Assembly (NCBI GenBank): GCA_031271725.1
Contig: JAISVE010000179.1
Coordinates: forward strand, 1-15,745
Direction of reading: 5' to 3'
DNA from: Bacteroidales bacterium
GTDB lineage: Bacteria > Bacteroidota > Bacteroidia > Bacteroidales > P3
DNA length: 15,745 nt
The translations under genes and the position numbers were made by a program. Of this stretch, positions 1 to 8,200 are shown piece by piece; positions within the stretch are counted from its first letter, which is position 1; every line of letters starts with the position of its first letter. Under the pieces are notes generated by a model. That model ran no database searches. It was not told the DNA's origin and saw nothing but the letters and a program-made list of their open reading frames with translations.

Positions 1-128
1 TGCGTGAGTAGTTGCCAATTACTGCGTGCAGTTAAAACTTCCGCCTTAAAAAAGTCGGGATGTTCTTCAATGACTTCAAGAGTTTGCGTGCCGATAGAGC
101 CTGTAGAGCCAAGTATGCAGATGTTCAT
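1..128 (-). CDS. dxr: 1-deoxy-D-xylulose 5-phosphate reductoisomerase, N-terminal fragment
   Basis: The minus strand from the ATG at 126-128 encodes 42 residues before leaving the window. They begin [20 protein letters not shown] and continue with EEHPDFF and a TARSNWQLL stretch. The GSTGSIG loop is the NADPH-binding signature of DXR (IspC), which converts 1-deoxy-D-xylulose 5-phosphate to 2-C-methyl-D-erythritol 4-phosphate in the cytoplasmic MEP isoprenoid pathway. The ATG lies 3 bp after the stop of the upstream membrane-protein gene, so the two are almost certainly co-transcribed. The rest of the gene, including the metal-binding and catalytic regions, is outside the window. Identity is from recognition of the N-terminal motif. 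Confidence 0.88.
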   Translation of the reverse strand, partial: MNICILGSTGSIGTQTLEVIEEHPDFFKAEVLTARSNWQLLT

Positions 129-131
129 TAT

Positions 132-608
132 TTATTTAGACGACAATTTCCGCTTTTCAATATCTTTTCTCAAAAGAGAATCTTCTAAGGAAATTCGGTA
201 ACTGATATTTGAATAATTTTTTAAGGAATCATTTATTTTTATGCCCGTATCAATAGGAATTTCGTTTTCCAAAACATTTTGGAAAACATCAAGCATTAGT
301 GATTGGGCATCTATAATATTTGTAAGTGAATCGATTTTTGTCCTGTTGCCATAAGCCATAGCAACAAATCCGTGTTGTGTGTACCCCGGAATAAGTTGCC
401 TGAGGGGCGTGAATGCAATTAAAATTGTTGTTGCAGATACAATAAGAAAAACGATGATGCTTCCACCTATAATAACATTAAATCTGGAAAGACGGAATGA
501 AAAAATTTCTTTTAATCCATCGTTCATAAGTACAATTCTATACTTGCTGTGAACGTCTGTAAACAGGCTTTTTATTATTCCGCCGATTTTTTTTAGTAGT
601 GATTTCAT
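132..608 (-). CDS. Small inner-membrane protein like the N-terminus of Bacteroidetes M23-family proteins, peptidase domain absent
   Basis: This 158-residue protein has a basic N-terminus (residues 1-23), the segment KYRIVLMNDGLKEIFSFRLSR (22-42, quoted in part), one strong transmembrane helix (about 44-66) and the juxtamembrane motif TPLRQLIPGY (67-76). The remainder (about 80-158) is a probably extracytoplasmic helical region ending EDSLLRKDIEKRKLSSK. From memory, a KYRLVLMND...FSFRLSRLNV..PLREYIPGY layout is the N-terminal half of Bacteroidetes envelope proteins that often continue into a zinc M23 endopeptidase domain. Here the stop comes where that domain would begin and dxr starts 3 bp later, so no peptidase sequence remains and no HxxxD or HxH motif is present. 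A structural or scaffold role in the envelope is inference only. Confidence 0.75.
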   Translation of the reverse strand: MKSLLKKIGGIIKSLFTDVHSKYRIVLMNDGLKEIFSFRLSRFNVIIGGSIIVFLIVSATTILIAFTPLRQLIPGYTQHGFVAMAYGNRTKIDSLTNIIDAQSLMLDVFQNVLENEIPIDTGIKINDSLKNYSNISYRISLEDSLLRKDIEKRKLSSK

Positions 609-640
609 TTTTCACGAAATTTTCACGAAGTTAGTGAAAT
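609..640. repeat. Direct and inverted TTTCAC half-sites between divergent genes (candidate operator)
   Basis: The 10-mer TTTTCACGAA occurs at 609-618 and again at 620-629, a period of 11 bp or about one helical turn. The second copy also forms an inverted repeat, TTTCAC (621-626) with GTGAAA (634-639) around a 7-bp spacer. The cluster sits directly upstream of the minus-strand membrane-protein start and overlaps the likely miaB promoter. This arrangement suits a DNA-binding protein that acts on both genes, but no regulator is identified. Confidence 0.4.
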
Positions 641-654
641 TAGCCCTAACTTTA
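621..654 (+). promoter_or_regulatory. Probable promoter of miaB
   Basis: TAACTTTA at 647-654 is one base from the TAnnTTTG -7 consensus, and its surroundings (TAACTTTACAAA) differ by one base from the glnS -7 region (TAACTTTGCAAA). A TTTC at 621-624 could be the -33 box, with a slightly long spacer of 22 bp. The start codon at 706 would then have a leader of about 45 nt. Confidence 0.4.
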
Positions 655-705
655 CAAAATACGTATTTAAGTTCACATCTAAAATTAAATATTACTGTTA
701 TTAAG

Positions 706-2025
706 ATGAAAAAACTTTTTATAGAAACCTACGGTTGCCAAATGAATTTTGCCGATTCGGAAATTCTTGTTTCGATTTTGGCTGATGCCGGATATATTCA
801 GATTGACGACTACAAACAGGCAGACCTTATTCTTGTTAATACCTGTTCTATTCGCGACCACGCTGAGCAGCGCGTTTTCAACCGCCTTACCGAATTTGTT
901 TCGCTGAAAAAACGTTTGCCCCATGTTAAAGTGGGCATTGTGGGATGTATGGCGGAAAGGCTCAAGGAGCAGTTGCTTGATTTGTCTGTTGATTTGGTTG
1001 TGGGACCTGATGCTTATCGCTCGTTGCCTTCTTTGCTGGAGGCGGTTGATAGTGGTGAAAAGGGTATAAACGTTGTGTTGTCGGAAGTGGAAACCTATGA
1101 TGACATTGTGCCTGTACGCACCGATACAAACGGTGTTACGGCGTTTATTTCAATTATGCGCGGTTGTGAAAATTTTTGTGCTTACTGTGTTGTGCCTTAT
1201 ACCCGTGGCAAGGAACGCAGCCGTTCTGCGGACACTATTGTTTCGGAAGCGAAGTCGCTTTTTGAGCAAGGCTTTCGTGATATTACCTTGCTTGGACAGA
1301 ATGTTAATTCTTACAAGTATGATGATGTGGACTTCCCGGATTTGATACAGATGGTGGCTTCGGTAAACCCGCTGTTGAGAGTGCGTTTTGCAACATCTCA
1401 TCCGAAAGATATTTCAGATAAATTACTTCAAGTAATCGCAAAGCATGAAAATATCTGTAAGAGCATTCACCTGCCCGTGCAGAGCGGTAGCAACAACATG
1501 CTTAAAAAAATGAATCGCAAATATACGCGCGAATGGTATTTGGAACGCATTGCTGCGATAAGAAATATTATTTCCGGTTGCACAATTTCCACGGATATTA
1601 TTGCCGGCTTTTGCAGTGAAACGGAAGATGACCATTTACAGACTTTGTCTTTAATGCGGGAAGTCGGCTACTCGTCTGCCTTTATGTTCAAGTATTCCGA
1701 ACGTCCCGATACGTTTGCAGCAAAAAACTACAAAGACGATGTGCCGGAAGATGTAAAGTTGCGCAGATTAAACGAGATTATAGACTTGCAGCGAGATTTG
1801 TCGCTTGCGGACAACAAAAAGGAAATCGGCTTGATGCAGGAAATCCTGATAGAAGGTGCATCACACCGCAATTCCTTGCAGTCCTACGGACGCACTTCGC
1901 AAAACAAAGTTGTGGTCTTTGATAACCCTTCCGGTTTGAAAGCGGGCGAATATGCACATGCAAAAATTTTGAGATGTACTCCCGCAACATTGATAGGGGA
2001 GATAGTTATAAAAACTATCGTTTAG
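706..2025 (+). CDS. miaB: tRNA-2-methylthio-N6-dimethylallyladenosine synthase (MiaB)
   Basis: MiaB is a radical-SAM methylthiotransferase that adds a methylthio group to i6A37 of tRNAs reading UNN codons. I place the start at ATG 706 (MKKLFIETYGCQMN), giving 439 residues, the usual family length. An in-frame GTG at 634 would add 24 residues unlike the family and would overlap the promoter. The N-terminal UPF0004 domain carries the three cluster cysteines C11, C47 and C81. The radical-SAM motif RGCENFCAYC supplies C154, C158 and C161. A TRAM RNA-binding domain occupies about residues 375-438. The 3' end overlaps the convergent rfbB gene by 11 bp. All key residues are present. The close relatives MtaB and RimO are less likely given the N-terminus and the VVPYTRG context. 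Confidence 0.95.
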   Translation: MKKLFIETYGCQMNFADSEILVSILADAGYIQIDDYKQADLILVNTCSIRDHAEQRVFNRLTEFVSLKKRLPHVKVGIVGCMAERLKEQLLDLSVDLVVGPDAYRSLPSLLEAVDSGEKGINVVLSEVETYDDIVPVRTDTNGVTAFISIMRGCENFCAYCVVPYTRGKERSRSADTIVSEAKSLFEQGFRDITLLGQNVNSYKYDDVDFPDLIQMVASVNPLLRVRFATSHPKDISDKLLQVIAKHENICKSIHLPVQSGSNNMLKKMNRKYTREWYLERIAAIRNIISGCTISTDIIAGFCSETEDDHLQTLSLMREVGYSSAFMFKYSERPDTFAAKNYKDDVPEDVKLRRLNEIIDLQRDLSLADNKKEIGLMQEILIEGASHRNSLQSYGRTSQNKVVVFDNPSGLKAGEYAHAKILRCTPATLIGEIVIKTIV

Positions 2026-3079
2026 AATACTGCTGCTCGTAGTATTTCAGGTAATCGCCGCTTGTTACGTGCGAGAGCCATTCTTCATTTTGCAGGTACC
2101 AATCTACAGTTAATTCCATACCTTGTTCAAAGGTTACCGAGGGTTGCCAGCCGAGTTCTTTTTGCAATTTTAAAGAATCAATAGCATAACGTAAATCGTG
2201 TCCTGCACGGTCTTTTACAAAGGTTATCAATTGTTCTGCATCGCCTTCTGCGCGTCCGAGTTTGCGATCTACAATCTTACAAAGAAGTCGTACGAGATCA
2301 ATATTTTTCTTTTCGTTATTGCCGCCGATATTGTAGGTTTCGCCAATAACACCTTTGTGAAAAATCAGGTCTATTGCATTTATGTGATCGCCCACAAACA
2401 GCCAGTCGCGCACGTTTTCACCCTTACCGTAAACAGGCAAAGGTTTATTGTTGCGGATATTGTGAATTATAAGCGGAATTAACTTTTCCGGAAATTGAAA
2501 ACCGCCGTAATTATTAGAGCAGTTTGAAATAACCACAGGCAAACCGTATGTATGATAATATGCTCTTACCAAATGGTCGGAACTTGCTTTTGAAGCGGAA
2601 TAAGGGCTGCGTGGATCGTAGGGAGTTTTTTCGGTAAATAATCCTGTCTCACCAAGTGAACCATAAACCTCGTCTGTGCTGACATGGTAGAAACGTTTGC
2701 CCTCAAAACTTTCAGAGCCGGCAGAAGCCCACGCAGCACGCGCAGCATTAAGCAAATTTGCTGTGCCGACAATATTTGTAAGTATAAATTCAAGTGGATT
2801 TGAAATAGACCTGTCCACGTGGCTTTCAGCCGCAAGGTGGATAACGCCGTCAAAATTATATTTTTGAAAAAGAGCGGAAACAAAGGCAACATCGGTAATA
2901 TCACCCTTTTCAAAGACATAATTGGGCATTCCTTCAATATCTTTTAAATTTTCAAGATTGCCTGCGTAAGTTAATTTATCTAAATTTACTATTGTTGTTT
3001 GAGGATATTTTTTCACCCAATGACGCACCAAATGTGAGCCGATAAAGCCCGCTCCTCCTGTGATTAAGATAGTTTTCAT
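2015..3079 (-). CDS. rfbB: dTDP-glucose 4,6-dehydratase
   Basis: This 354-residue extended short-chain dehydrogenase/reductase (RmlB/RfbB) converts dTDP-glucose to dTDP-4-keto-6-deoxyglucose, the second step toward dTDP-L-rhamnose and other deoxysugars of surface polysaccharides. The Rossmann motif GGAGFIGSH is at residues 8-16 and LAAESHVDRS at about 82-91. The catalytic STDEVYG (134-140) has the T-D-E triad at 135-137, and YSASK (160-164) supplies Tyr160 and Lys164. NCSNNYG and the C-terminal DRAGHDLRYAID are also family signatures. No other rhamnose genes (rmlA, rmlC, rmlD) are in the window, so it appears to be a stand-alone copy here. It is transcribed toward miaB and overlaps its 3' end by 11 bp. 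Confidence 0.96.
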   Translation of the reverse strand: MKTILITGGAGFIGSHLVRHWVKKYPQTTIVNLDKLTYAGNLENLKDIEGMPNYVFEKGDITDVAFVSALFQKYNFDGVIHLAAESHVDRSISNPLEFILTNIVGTANLLNAARAAWASAGSESFEGKRFYHVSTDEVYGSLGETGLFTEKTPYDPRSPYSASKASSDHLVRAYYHTYGLPVVISNCSNNYGGFQFPEKLIPLIIHNIRNNKPLPVYGKGENVRDWLFVGDHINAIDLIFHKGVIGETYNIGGNNEKKNIDLVRLLCKIVDRKLGRAEGDAEQLITFVKDRAGHDLRYAIDSLKLQKELGWQPSVTFEQGMELTVDWYLQNEEWLSHVTSGDYLKYYEQQYSKR

Positions 3080-3105
3080 AAATTTTTCAGAAATAAGTTT
3101 ATTAA

Positions 3106-3113
3106 CAAATTTA
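3106..3113 (-). promoter_or_regulatory. Probable -7 box of the rfbB promoter
   Basis: On the minus strand this reads TAAATTTG, a perfect match to TAnnTTTG. It lies about 27 bp upstream of the rfbB start, implying a very short leader. The -33 region at the expected distance is poor (TAAG-like rather than TTTG), which lowers confidence. Confidence 0.45.
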
Positions 3114-3142
3114 GTAATTTTTCCTATATTCGCTTATATTTA
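3110..3142 (+). promoter_or_regulatory. Possible promoter of the secreted-protein gene at 3157
   Basis: TATATTTA at 3135-3142 is one base from TAnnTTTG, with TTTA at 3110-3113 at a 21-bp spacing. The 10-mer GCTTATATTT here is also found in the -7 region of the LRR-protein promoter (5021-5030), which has the same 21-bp spacer. The leader before ATG 3157 would be only about 8-10 nt. Confidence 0.35.
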
Positions 3143-3156
3143 TAATTAAGCAGACT

Positions 3157-4044
3157 ATGAAAAAATTATTTATCACTTGCATTTGCCTTTGTTTCATACT
3201 TCAAAGTGCAGCAGCACAATCTCAACAAAACGAACTTGCAAATCTTTCACCTGATGGAAACGAAATGTATCAAAAAGCATTGCAGGCATTGAAAGCAGCA
3301 GTAAATGATGAAGGTTATGCCAATGCTTTATCGTTTGCAAAAAAGATTCTTGTTTTTGATCCTAATCGTGCAGACGTATGTTATAAGATAGGAGAGATAG
3401 CGCTGTTGATAGAAGATATAACAGGTAATATAGCATATAGAAATGAAGCTGTCCGCTATTTTGAAAAGGCAGTTCAGATGGATGAATCTTACAGCAGTAA
3501 GGTTGATGAGCAATATCGACTTATGAGTTCTGAAAGCGAACATGTGCAGTCCGCAGAGCAACCTTCGGCGCAGCCTTCTTTGCCGCAGGCACAAGAAACA
3601 CAACAGGCAAAGTCTGTATATAATGATTTAATAATGCTTGTTGATGGTAAAATAACTTCGGAAAGTTTAAGTACTATTCAGAAAAATCAACCTTTTTTAT
3701 ATAATAAATATATGATGGATAGATTCAAACACAAGAAACTTAGAGATGCAGGTTGGATTACATTTGGTGTAGGAATGGGGACTTGGTTTTTAGGAGGCGT
3801 TTTAGGCTCAGTCTTTATGTATAGTGGTGAAGGGGAGGGTTTAATAGCATTGAGTGTAATTGGAGCGACAGCAGGGATATATGCAGGAATTCCGATGGTT
3901 ATTGTTGGCGCAGTAAGAATGAAGCGCAATGACAGACGGATTGTTGATGAATATAATATGATGATGTTATCGGGCAATCGTGCCGAAGCAACGTTTTCAC
4001 TCGGTACCACAAGCAATGGAATTGGCTTTCTTGTTAAGTTTTAG
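3157..4044 (+). CDS. Secreted/envelope protein of unknown function with a TPR-like N-terminal region and two glycine-rich hydrophobic segments
   Basis: I do not recognise a named family. The 295-residue product starts with a clear signal peptide (residues 1-20, cleavage likely after SAAA). Residues about 34-118 look like helical TPR-type pairs (QKALQALKAAV, YANALSFAKKILVFDPNRADV, AVRYFEKAVQMDESY). Residues 124-150 are a Q/P/S/A-rich linker. After NQPFLYNKYMMD come two hydrophobic, glycine-rich segments (about 199-222 and 228-254) that could span a membrane, then a basic stretch and a C-terminus ending in alternating polar and hydrophobic residues (SLGTTSNGIGFLVKF). A similar KLRxAGW...G...GIP pattern occurs in uncharacterised Bacteroidetes proteins as far as I recall. 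It is single, between divergent rfbB and downstream fabD, which has its own promoter. An envelope location is likely; the function is unknown. Confidence 0.8.
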   Translation: MKKLFITCICLCFILQSAAAQSQQNELANLSPDGNEMYQKALQALKAAVNDEGYANALSFAKKILVFDPNRADVCYKIGEIALLIEDITGNIAYRNEAVRYFEKAVQMDESYSSKVDEQYRLMSSESEHVQSAEQPSAQPSLPQAQETQQAKSVYNDLIMLVDGKITSESLSTIQKNQPFLYNKYMMDRFKHKKLRDAGWITFGVGMGTWFLGGVLGSVFMYSGEGEGLIALSVIGATAGIYAGIPMVIVGAVRMKRNDRRIVDEYNMMMLSGNRAEATFSLGTTSNGIGFLVKF

Positions 4045-4055
4045 AAAAGGATTTA

Positions 4056-4086
4056 TTTGCTTTTTTTAGGCTTAATCGTACCTTTG
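4056..4086 (+). promoter_or_regulatory. fabD promoter (Bacteroidetes sigma-70-type)
   Basis: TTTG at 4056-4059 and TACCTTTG at 4079-4086 are separated by exactly 19 bp, matching the -33/-7 consensus of Bacteroidetes. A T7 run follows the -33 box. The 20-bp core from 4071 to 4090 matches the glnS promoter at 19 of 20 positions. Transcription should start near 4092, leaving a leader of about 10 nt. Confidence 0.8.
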
Positions 4087-4102
4087 CAAAAACACTATTA
4101 TT

Positions 4103-4990
4103 ATGGCAAAAAAAGGATATGTTTTTCCCGGTCAGGGAGCACAGTTTTCGGGAATGGGTAAAGATCTTTACGAGAAGAGTGAAGTAGTAAAAGTTTTGTT
4201 TGATAAGGCAAACGACATTCTCGGTTTTAGAATCACGGATATTATGTTTAGCGGCTCAGAAGACGAGTTGAAGCAAACAAATGTTACACAACCCGCAGTT
4301 TTTTTACATTCCGTTGCGGTTTTTGAGACACTCGGCGTGCTCGAAGGCACGGAAAAAGCAGAGCCCAATATGGTTGCCGGACATTCACTCGGCGAATTTT
4401 CCGCACTTGTTGCAGCAAAAGCATTGTCTTTCGAGGACGGTTTGAAACTTGTTGCAAAGCGCGCAGAGGCAATGCAAAAAGCCTGCGAACTTGCCCCTTC
4501 AACAATGGCAGCCATTCTCGGTTTAGCTGATGAAAAGGTAGAGGAAATTTGCGCGGAAGTTTCTGCAATCGAAAAAGAAGTTGTAGTTCCTGCAAATTAT
4601 AACAGTCCCGGACAAATAGTAATTTCAGGAACAATAAAGGGTGTTGAAATAGCCTGCGAAAAATGCAAGGAAGCAGGAGCAAAGCGCGCTTTAATGCTTA
4701 AAGTCGGTGGTGCTTTTCATTCACCTTTGATGGAGCCTGCAAGGGTAGAATTGGCGCAAGCGATAGAACAGACAGTGTTCAGCACGCCGATATGTCCGAT
4801 ATACCAGAATGTTGACGGTAAGCCTTACAGCGACTCTGCGCAAATAAAGCAGAACTTAATAGCACAGCTGACCTCACCTGTTCGCTGGACACAGATAGTT
4901 AAAAACATGCTTGCAGACGGCGCAGAGGATTTTATCGAATGTGGTCCCGGCACCGTACTCACAGGGCTTATAGGCAAAATTAAAGGGTAA
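4103..4990 (+). CDS. fabD: Malonyl-CoA:ACP transacylase
   Basis: FabD moves malonate from CoA to acyl carrier protein, supplying the chain-extension unit for type II fatty acid synthesis in the cytoplasm. At 295 residues it has the normal length. The N-terminal FPGQGAQ motif (8-14) forms the oxyanion hole, GHSLGE (93-98) carries the nucleophile Ser95, and GGAFHSPLM (202-210) supplies the catalytic His206. QTNVTQPAVF and ECGPGTVLTGL are further family signatures. The gene appears monocistronic: it has its own promoter, and a new promoter follows within 10 bp of its stop codon. No other fatty-acid gene is adjacent. Confidence 0.96.
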   Translation: MAKKGYVFPGQGAQFSGMGKDLYEKSEVVKVLFDKANDILGFRITDIMFSGSEDELKQTNVTQPAVFLHSVAVFETLGVLEGTEKAEPNMVAGHSLGEFSALVAAKALSFEDGLKLVAKRAEAMQKACELAPSTMAAILGLADEKVEEICAEVSAIEKEVVVPANYNSPGQIVISGTIKGVEIACEKCKEAGAKRALMLKVGGAFHSPLMEPARVELAQAIEQTVFSTPICPIYQNVDGKPYSDSAQIKQNLIAQLTSPVRWTQIVKNMLADGAEDFIECGPGTVLTGLIGKIKG

Positions 4991-4998
4991 TTCTTTAC

Positions 4999-5031
4999 TT
5001 TGCTGCCTGTTGTAGAAATTGCTTATATTTG
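4999..5031 (+). promoter_or_regulatory. Promoter for the leader of the BspA-like LRR gene
   Basis: TTTG at 4999-5002 and a perfect TAnnTTTG box (TATATTTG, 5024-5031) lie 21 bp apart. Transcription would start near 5038, giving a leader of about 247 nt before the LRR-protein start at 5285. I found no comparable promoter between the downstream terminator hairpin and that start codon, so this is the best candidate for driving the gene. Confidence 0.55.
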
Positions 5032-5064
5032 TAAAATATTTATAATTTGTTTTGTTACCTGTTT

Positions 5065-5187
<123 letters not shown>

Positions 5188-5212
5188 TAAAAATTTTTAA
5201 ACTTTATAATTC

Positions 5213-5246
5213 AGCCGTATGGGGTATTTCCCCGTACGGCTTTTTT
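5213..5246 (+). terminator. Rho-independent terminator/attenuator in the LRR-gene leader
   Basis: AGCCGTATGGGG (5213-5224) pairs with CCCCGTACGGCT (5230-5241) over 12 bp, including one G-U pair, around a 5-nt loop. A six-base T-tract follows (5241-5246). It ends 38 bp before the LRR-protein start codon. With no promoter visible after it, it would block expression of the gene unless read through, so I favour an attenuator. The alternative is a plain terminator for the upstream unit with an unrecognised promoter behind it. Confidence 0.85.
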
Positions 5247-5284
5247 ATTTTCGAAAAAAAATATTAACAACAAAAATAAACATC

Positions 5285-8200
5285 ATGAAAAAAATTATTA
5301 TTACAGCAATATGCTTTATCGTAACTTTTGCGACAAATGCAAATGCCCAGACAGTTATTGAGAATGGCACTTGCGGCGCAAACCTCACTTGGCAGCTGAT
5401 GTCCGACAGTACGCTAATCATTAGCGGAAGCGGCGATATGACTTATCCTGCCGGCACTAATCCACCGTGGTACGCTTCCCGTACAAAAATCAAGACAATT
5501 CAAATAGGAAGCGGCGTTACAAGTATTGGCGAAAATGCTTTTCAAAGTTGCAGCAATCTTCAAGCCATTACTGCAACTGATGTTACAAACATCGGAGAGC
5601 AAGCCTTTAGATTTTGTGGCAAACTTATTTCAATAGATATGCCGAATATCATAACTATTGGCGGACTTGCTTTTCAATATTGCGAAAGTATTAGTTCAAT
5701 AACTATTCCAAGCGGCGTTACAAGTATTGGAAGTAGTGCTTTTTCCGGATGCGCAAATTTATCAACCATTAATTTTAATGCGGTAAACTGTACATATATG
5801 GGAGCCCTTGCAAGCAGTGCCGGTACTGCCTGTTTTTATGGCAACTCTGCAATAACAACATTAAATATAGGTAGCGGAGTTACCAATATCCCTCAATGTG
5901 CTTTTGTTAGATGCAGCGGCTTAACTTCCGTTGCTTTTCCTGAAAGTGTTGATTCTATTGGAGCACGTGCGTTTGACGAATGTGGTTTAACTTCGGTATC
6001 CTTTTCCGAGGGGCTTCTAAGCATTGGCAATCGTGCTTTTTACAAAAATAATTTGACCACATTAACTATTCCTAAAAGCGTAACAAACATTGCAGGTTAT
6101 GCTTTTGAAAATTCGCCAAATTTAACCACTGTAAATTATAATGCAATAAATGTTGCAAAAACCGGCAACTATGGCGCTATTCTTTCCTCGGCAACATCAT
6201 TTACTACACTGAATATAGGTGAAGAGGTTGAAACAATTCCTTATTATGCTTTTGCCGAATGTTCGGCTTTATCTACAGTAAATTTTGCATCAAATGATAA
6301 TTTGAAAACTATAGACGGTATTGCTTTTTACAAGTGTTCCGGCTTAACATCCATATCGCTCCCCGAAAGCTTGAAATCTATCGGCTTGCGTGCTTTCGGA
6401 TATACAGGGCTTACTGCAATCACTATTCCCCAAAATGTAACAACCATTACCGACAATGCTTTTGAATACTGTACAAGTTTGCAGACTGTAAACTATAATG
6501 CAATAAACTCTACCATTCCTAATAATGTATTTAACAACTGCACTTCGTTTGCAACACTAATTATCGGTAGCGGCATTACATCTATTCCCACAAATGCTTT
6601 TCAGTATGCAAGTTTAACTTCTGTTACTTTCGGAGCAGATGTTACATCTATAGGGAGTGCTGCTTTTTATGGAATCGGTGCAAGTTCCTTAACCATTCCC
6701 GAAGGCATAAACAGTATCGGAAAGAGTGCTTTTGCGAATTGTGCAAGTTTGCAAACCCTAAACTTTAATGCCGCTAATTGTTTATATATGGGAGATAATA
6801 ACGGACCAGCATTTAGCGGAAGTTCATTAAAAATATTGAATATTGGCAGCGGTGTTACAAATATTCCTGCAAATGCTTTTAACTATTGTTCGGAATTGGC
6901 TACTGTTAATTTCTTGTCGGATGATATTACCCGCATTGGCTCACGCGCTTTTGCATATAGCGGCGTAACCGGAGATCTGATTATTCCTGCCTCAGTGCAA
7001 TCGATAGGAGAATATGCTTTTCTCAGAAGCAGCATAACTTCCGTAACCTTGCCTGAAAACCTTGACACTATTGGCTCGTATGCTTTTAGGGATTGTGCCG
7101 CTTTGCAAACCGTAAACTATAATGTAATAAATTTGACAGAGCGTAGTGAGGCTCTTTTTCAAGATTGCAACGCATTTACAACACTGAATATCGGCAAAGA
7201 TGTTGAAACTATTCCCGAAATATTTTTCAATAATGCTTCTTTAACTGCCATAGATTTTTCCCAAGCAGAAAGTTTGAAAAATATAGGTAATAGTGCTTTT
7301 AGCGGAGCAGGTTTAGCTTCTGTTACAATTCCTGAAACCGTTACGTTTCTTGGCGGCGGTGCATTTTACAATTGTGCAAATCTGACAACCGTAAATTATA
7401 ATGCGATAAATGCTGCAACCGGCGGATATGCAGTTTTTGAGGATTGTCCTAATTTTAAAAATTTAAATATTGGCGGAAATGTTACAAAAATTCCGTCATA
7501 CGTTTTTGGAGCTTGCAAGGGTTTACGTTCGGTAACTATTCCTGAAAATGTCGATACCATAGAGTATGCGGCTTTCTTATCTTGCGACAGCATCGAAACA
7601 TTAGTATTGCCTTCTACTCTCAAACTTATTGCCTATTCGGCTTTTTACGGCTGCGCAAAGATAGATTCGATAATTACAAATGCAACAACTCCGCCTGTAC
7701 TTGGAAATAGTGCTTTCCCTGTGTTGCCCAATATTCCTGTGTATATTCCCTGCTTGACTTATGAAAATTATGCCGGCAATACCGGATATCCGTCTTATGA
7801 TGAATGGGGGTATTATTTCAAAAACTTTATTATAAACGGCAACGTATCGGATACTACTTACTATAGTGCGCAGAAATGTTACGGAACGGACTACAGTGAT
7901 GATAACTTTACGGAACTGACTTGGGAAGGGACATATTGCAAAACATTAGTAAATACTGCGGGTTGCGACAGCGTTGTATGTTTAACGCTTTCGGACTATC
8001 CTTATGTTAATACTACTTTTTATCCTGCAACTATTTGTCAAGGCAGTTCTTACAGTGATGCTAATTTTACAGGTTTAACAACCGGAGGAATCCATAGAGT
8101 TATATTGAAAACCGTTAACGGTTGCGATAGTACTGTGGATGTATATTTAACTGTAACTCCTGCTCCTTTCTCCAATTATTCGGCAATAATTTGCGAAGGC

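Noticed and set aside
621..639. A parS site for ParB (TTTCAC...GTGAAA).
   Set aside because: The arms match parS halves but are separated by 7 bp, whereas parS is a continuous 16-bp palindrome. Kept only as a candidate operator.
634..705. A longer miaB starting at GTG 634.
   Set aside because: The 24 extra residues do not resemble MiaB N-termini and overlap the likely promoter; ATG 706 gives the family start.
2001..2019. A bidirectional terminator at the miaB/rfbB convergence (GATAGTT/AACTATC, 7 bp).
   Set aside because: The stem is AT-rich and short, lies within both coding ends, and has no T-tract on either side.
5219..5284. A longer LRR protein starting at ATG 5219.
   Set aside because: That ATG lies in the terminator stem, and the extension would put 22 residues ahead of a perfectly formed signal peptide.
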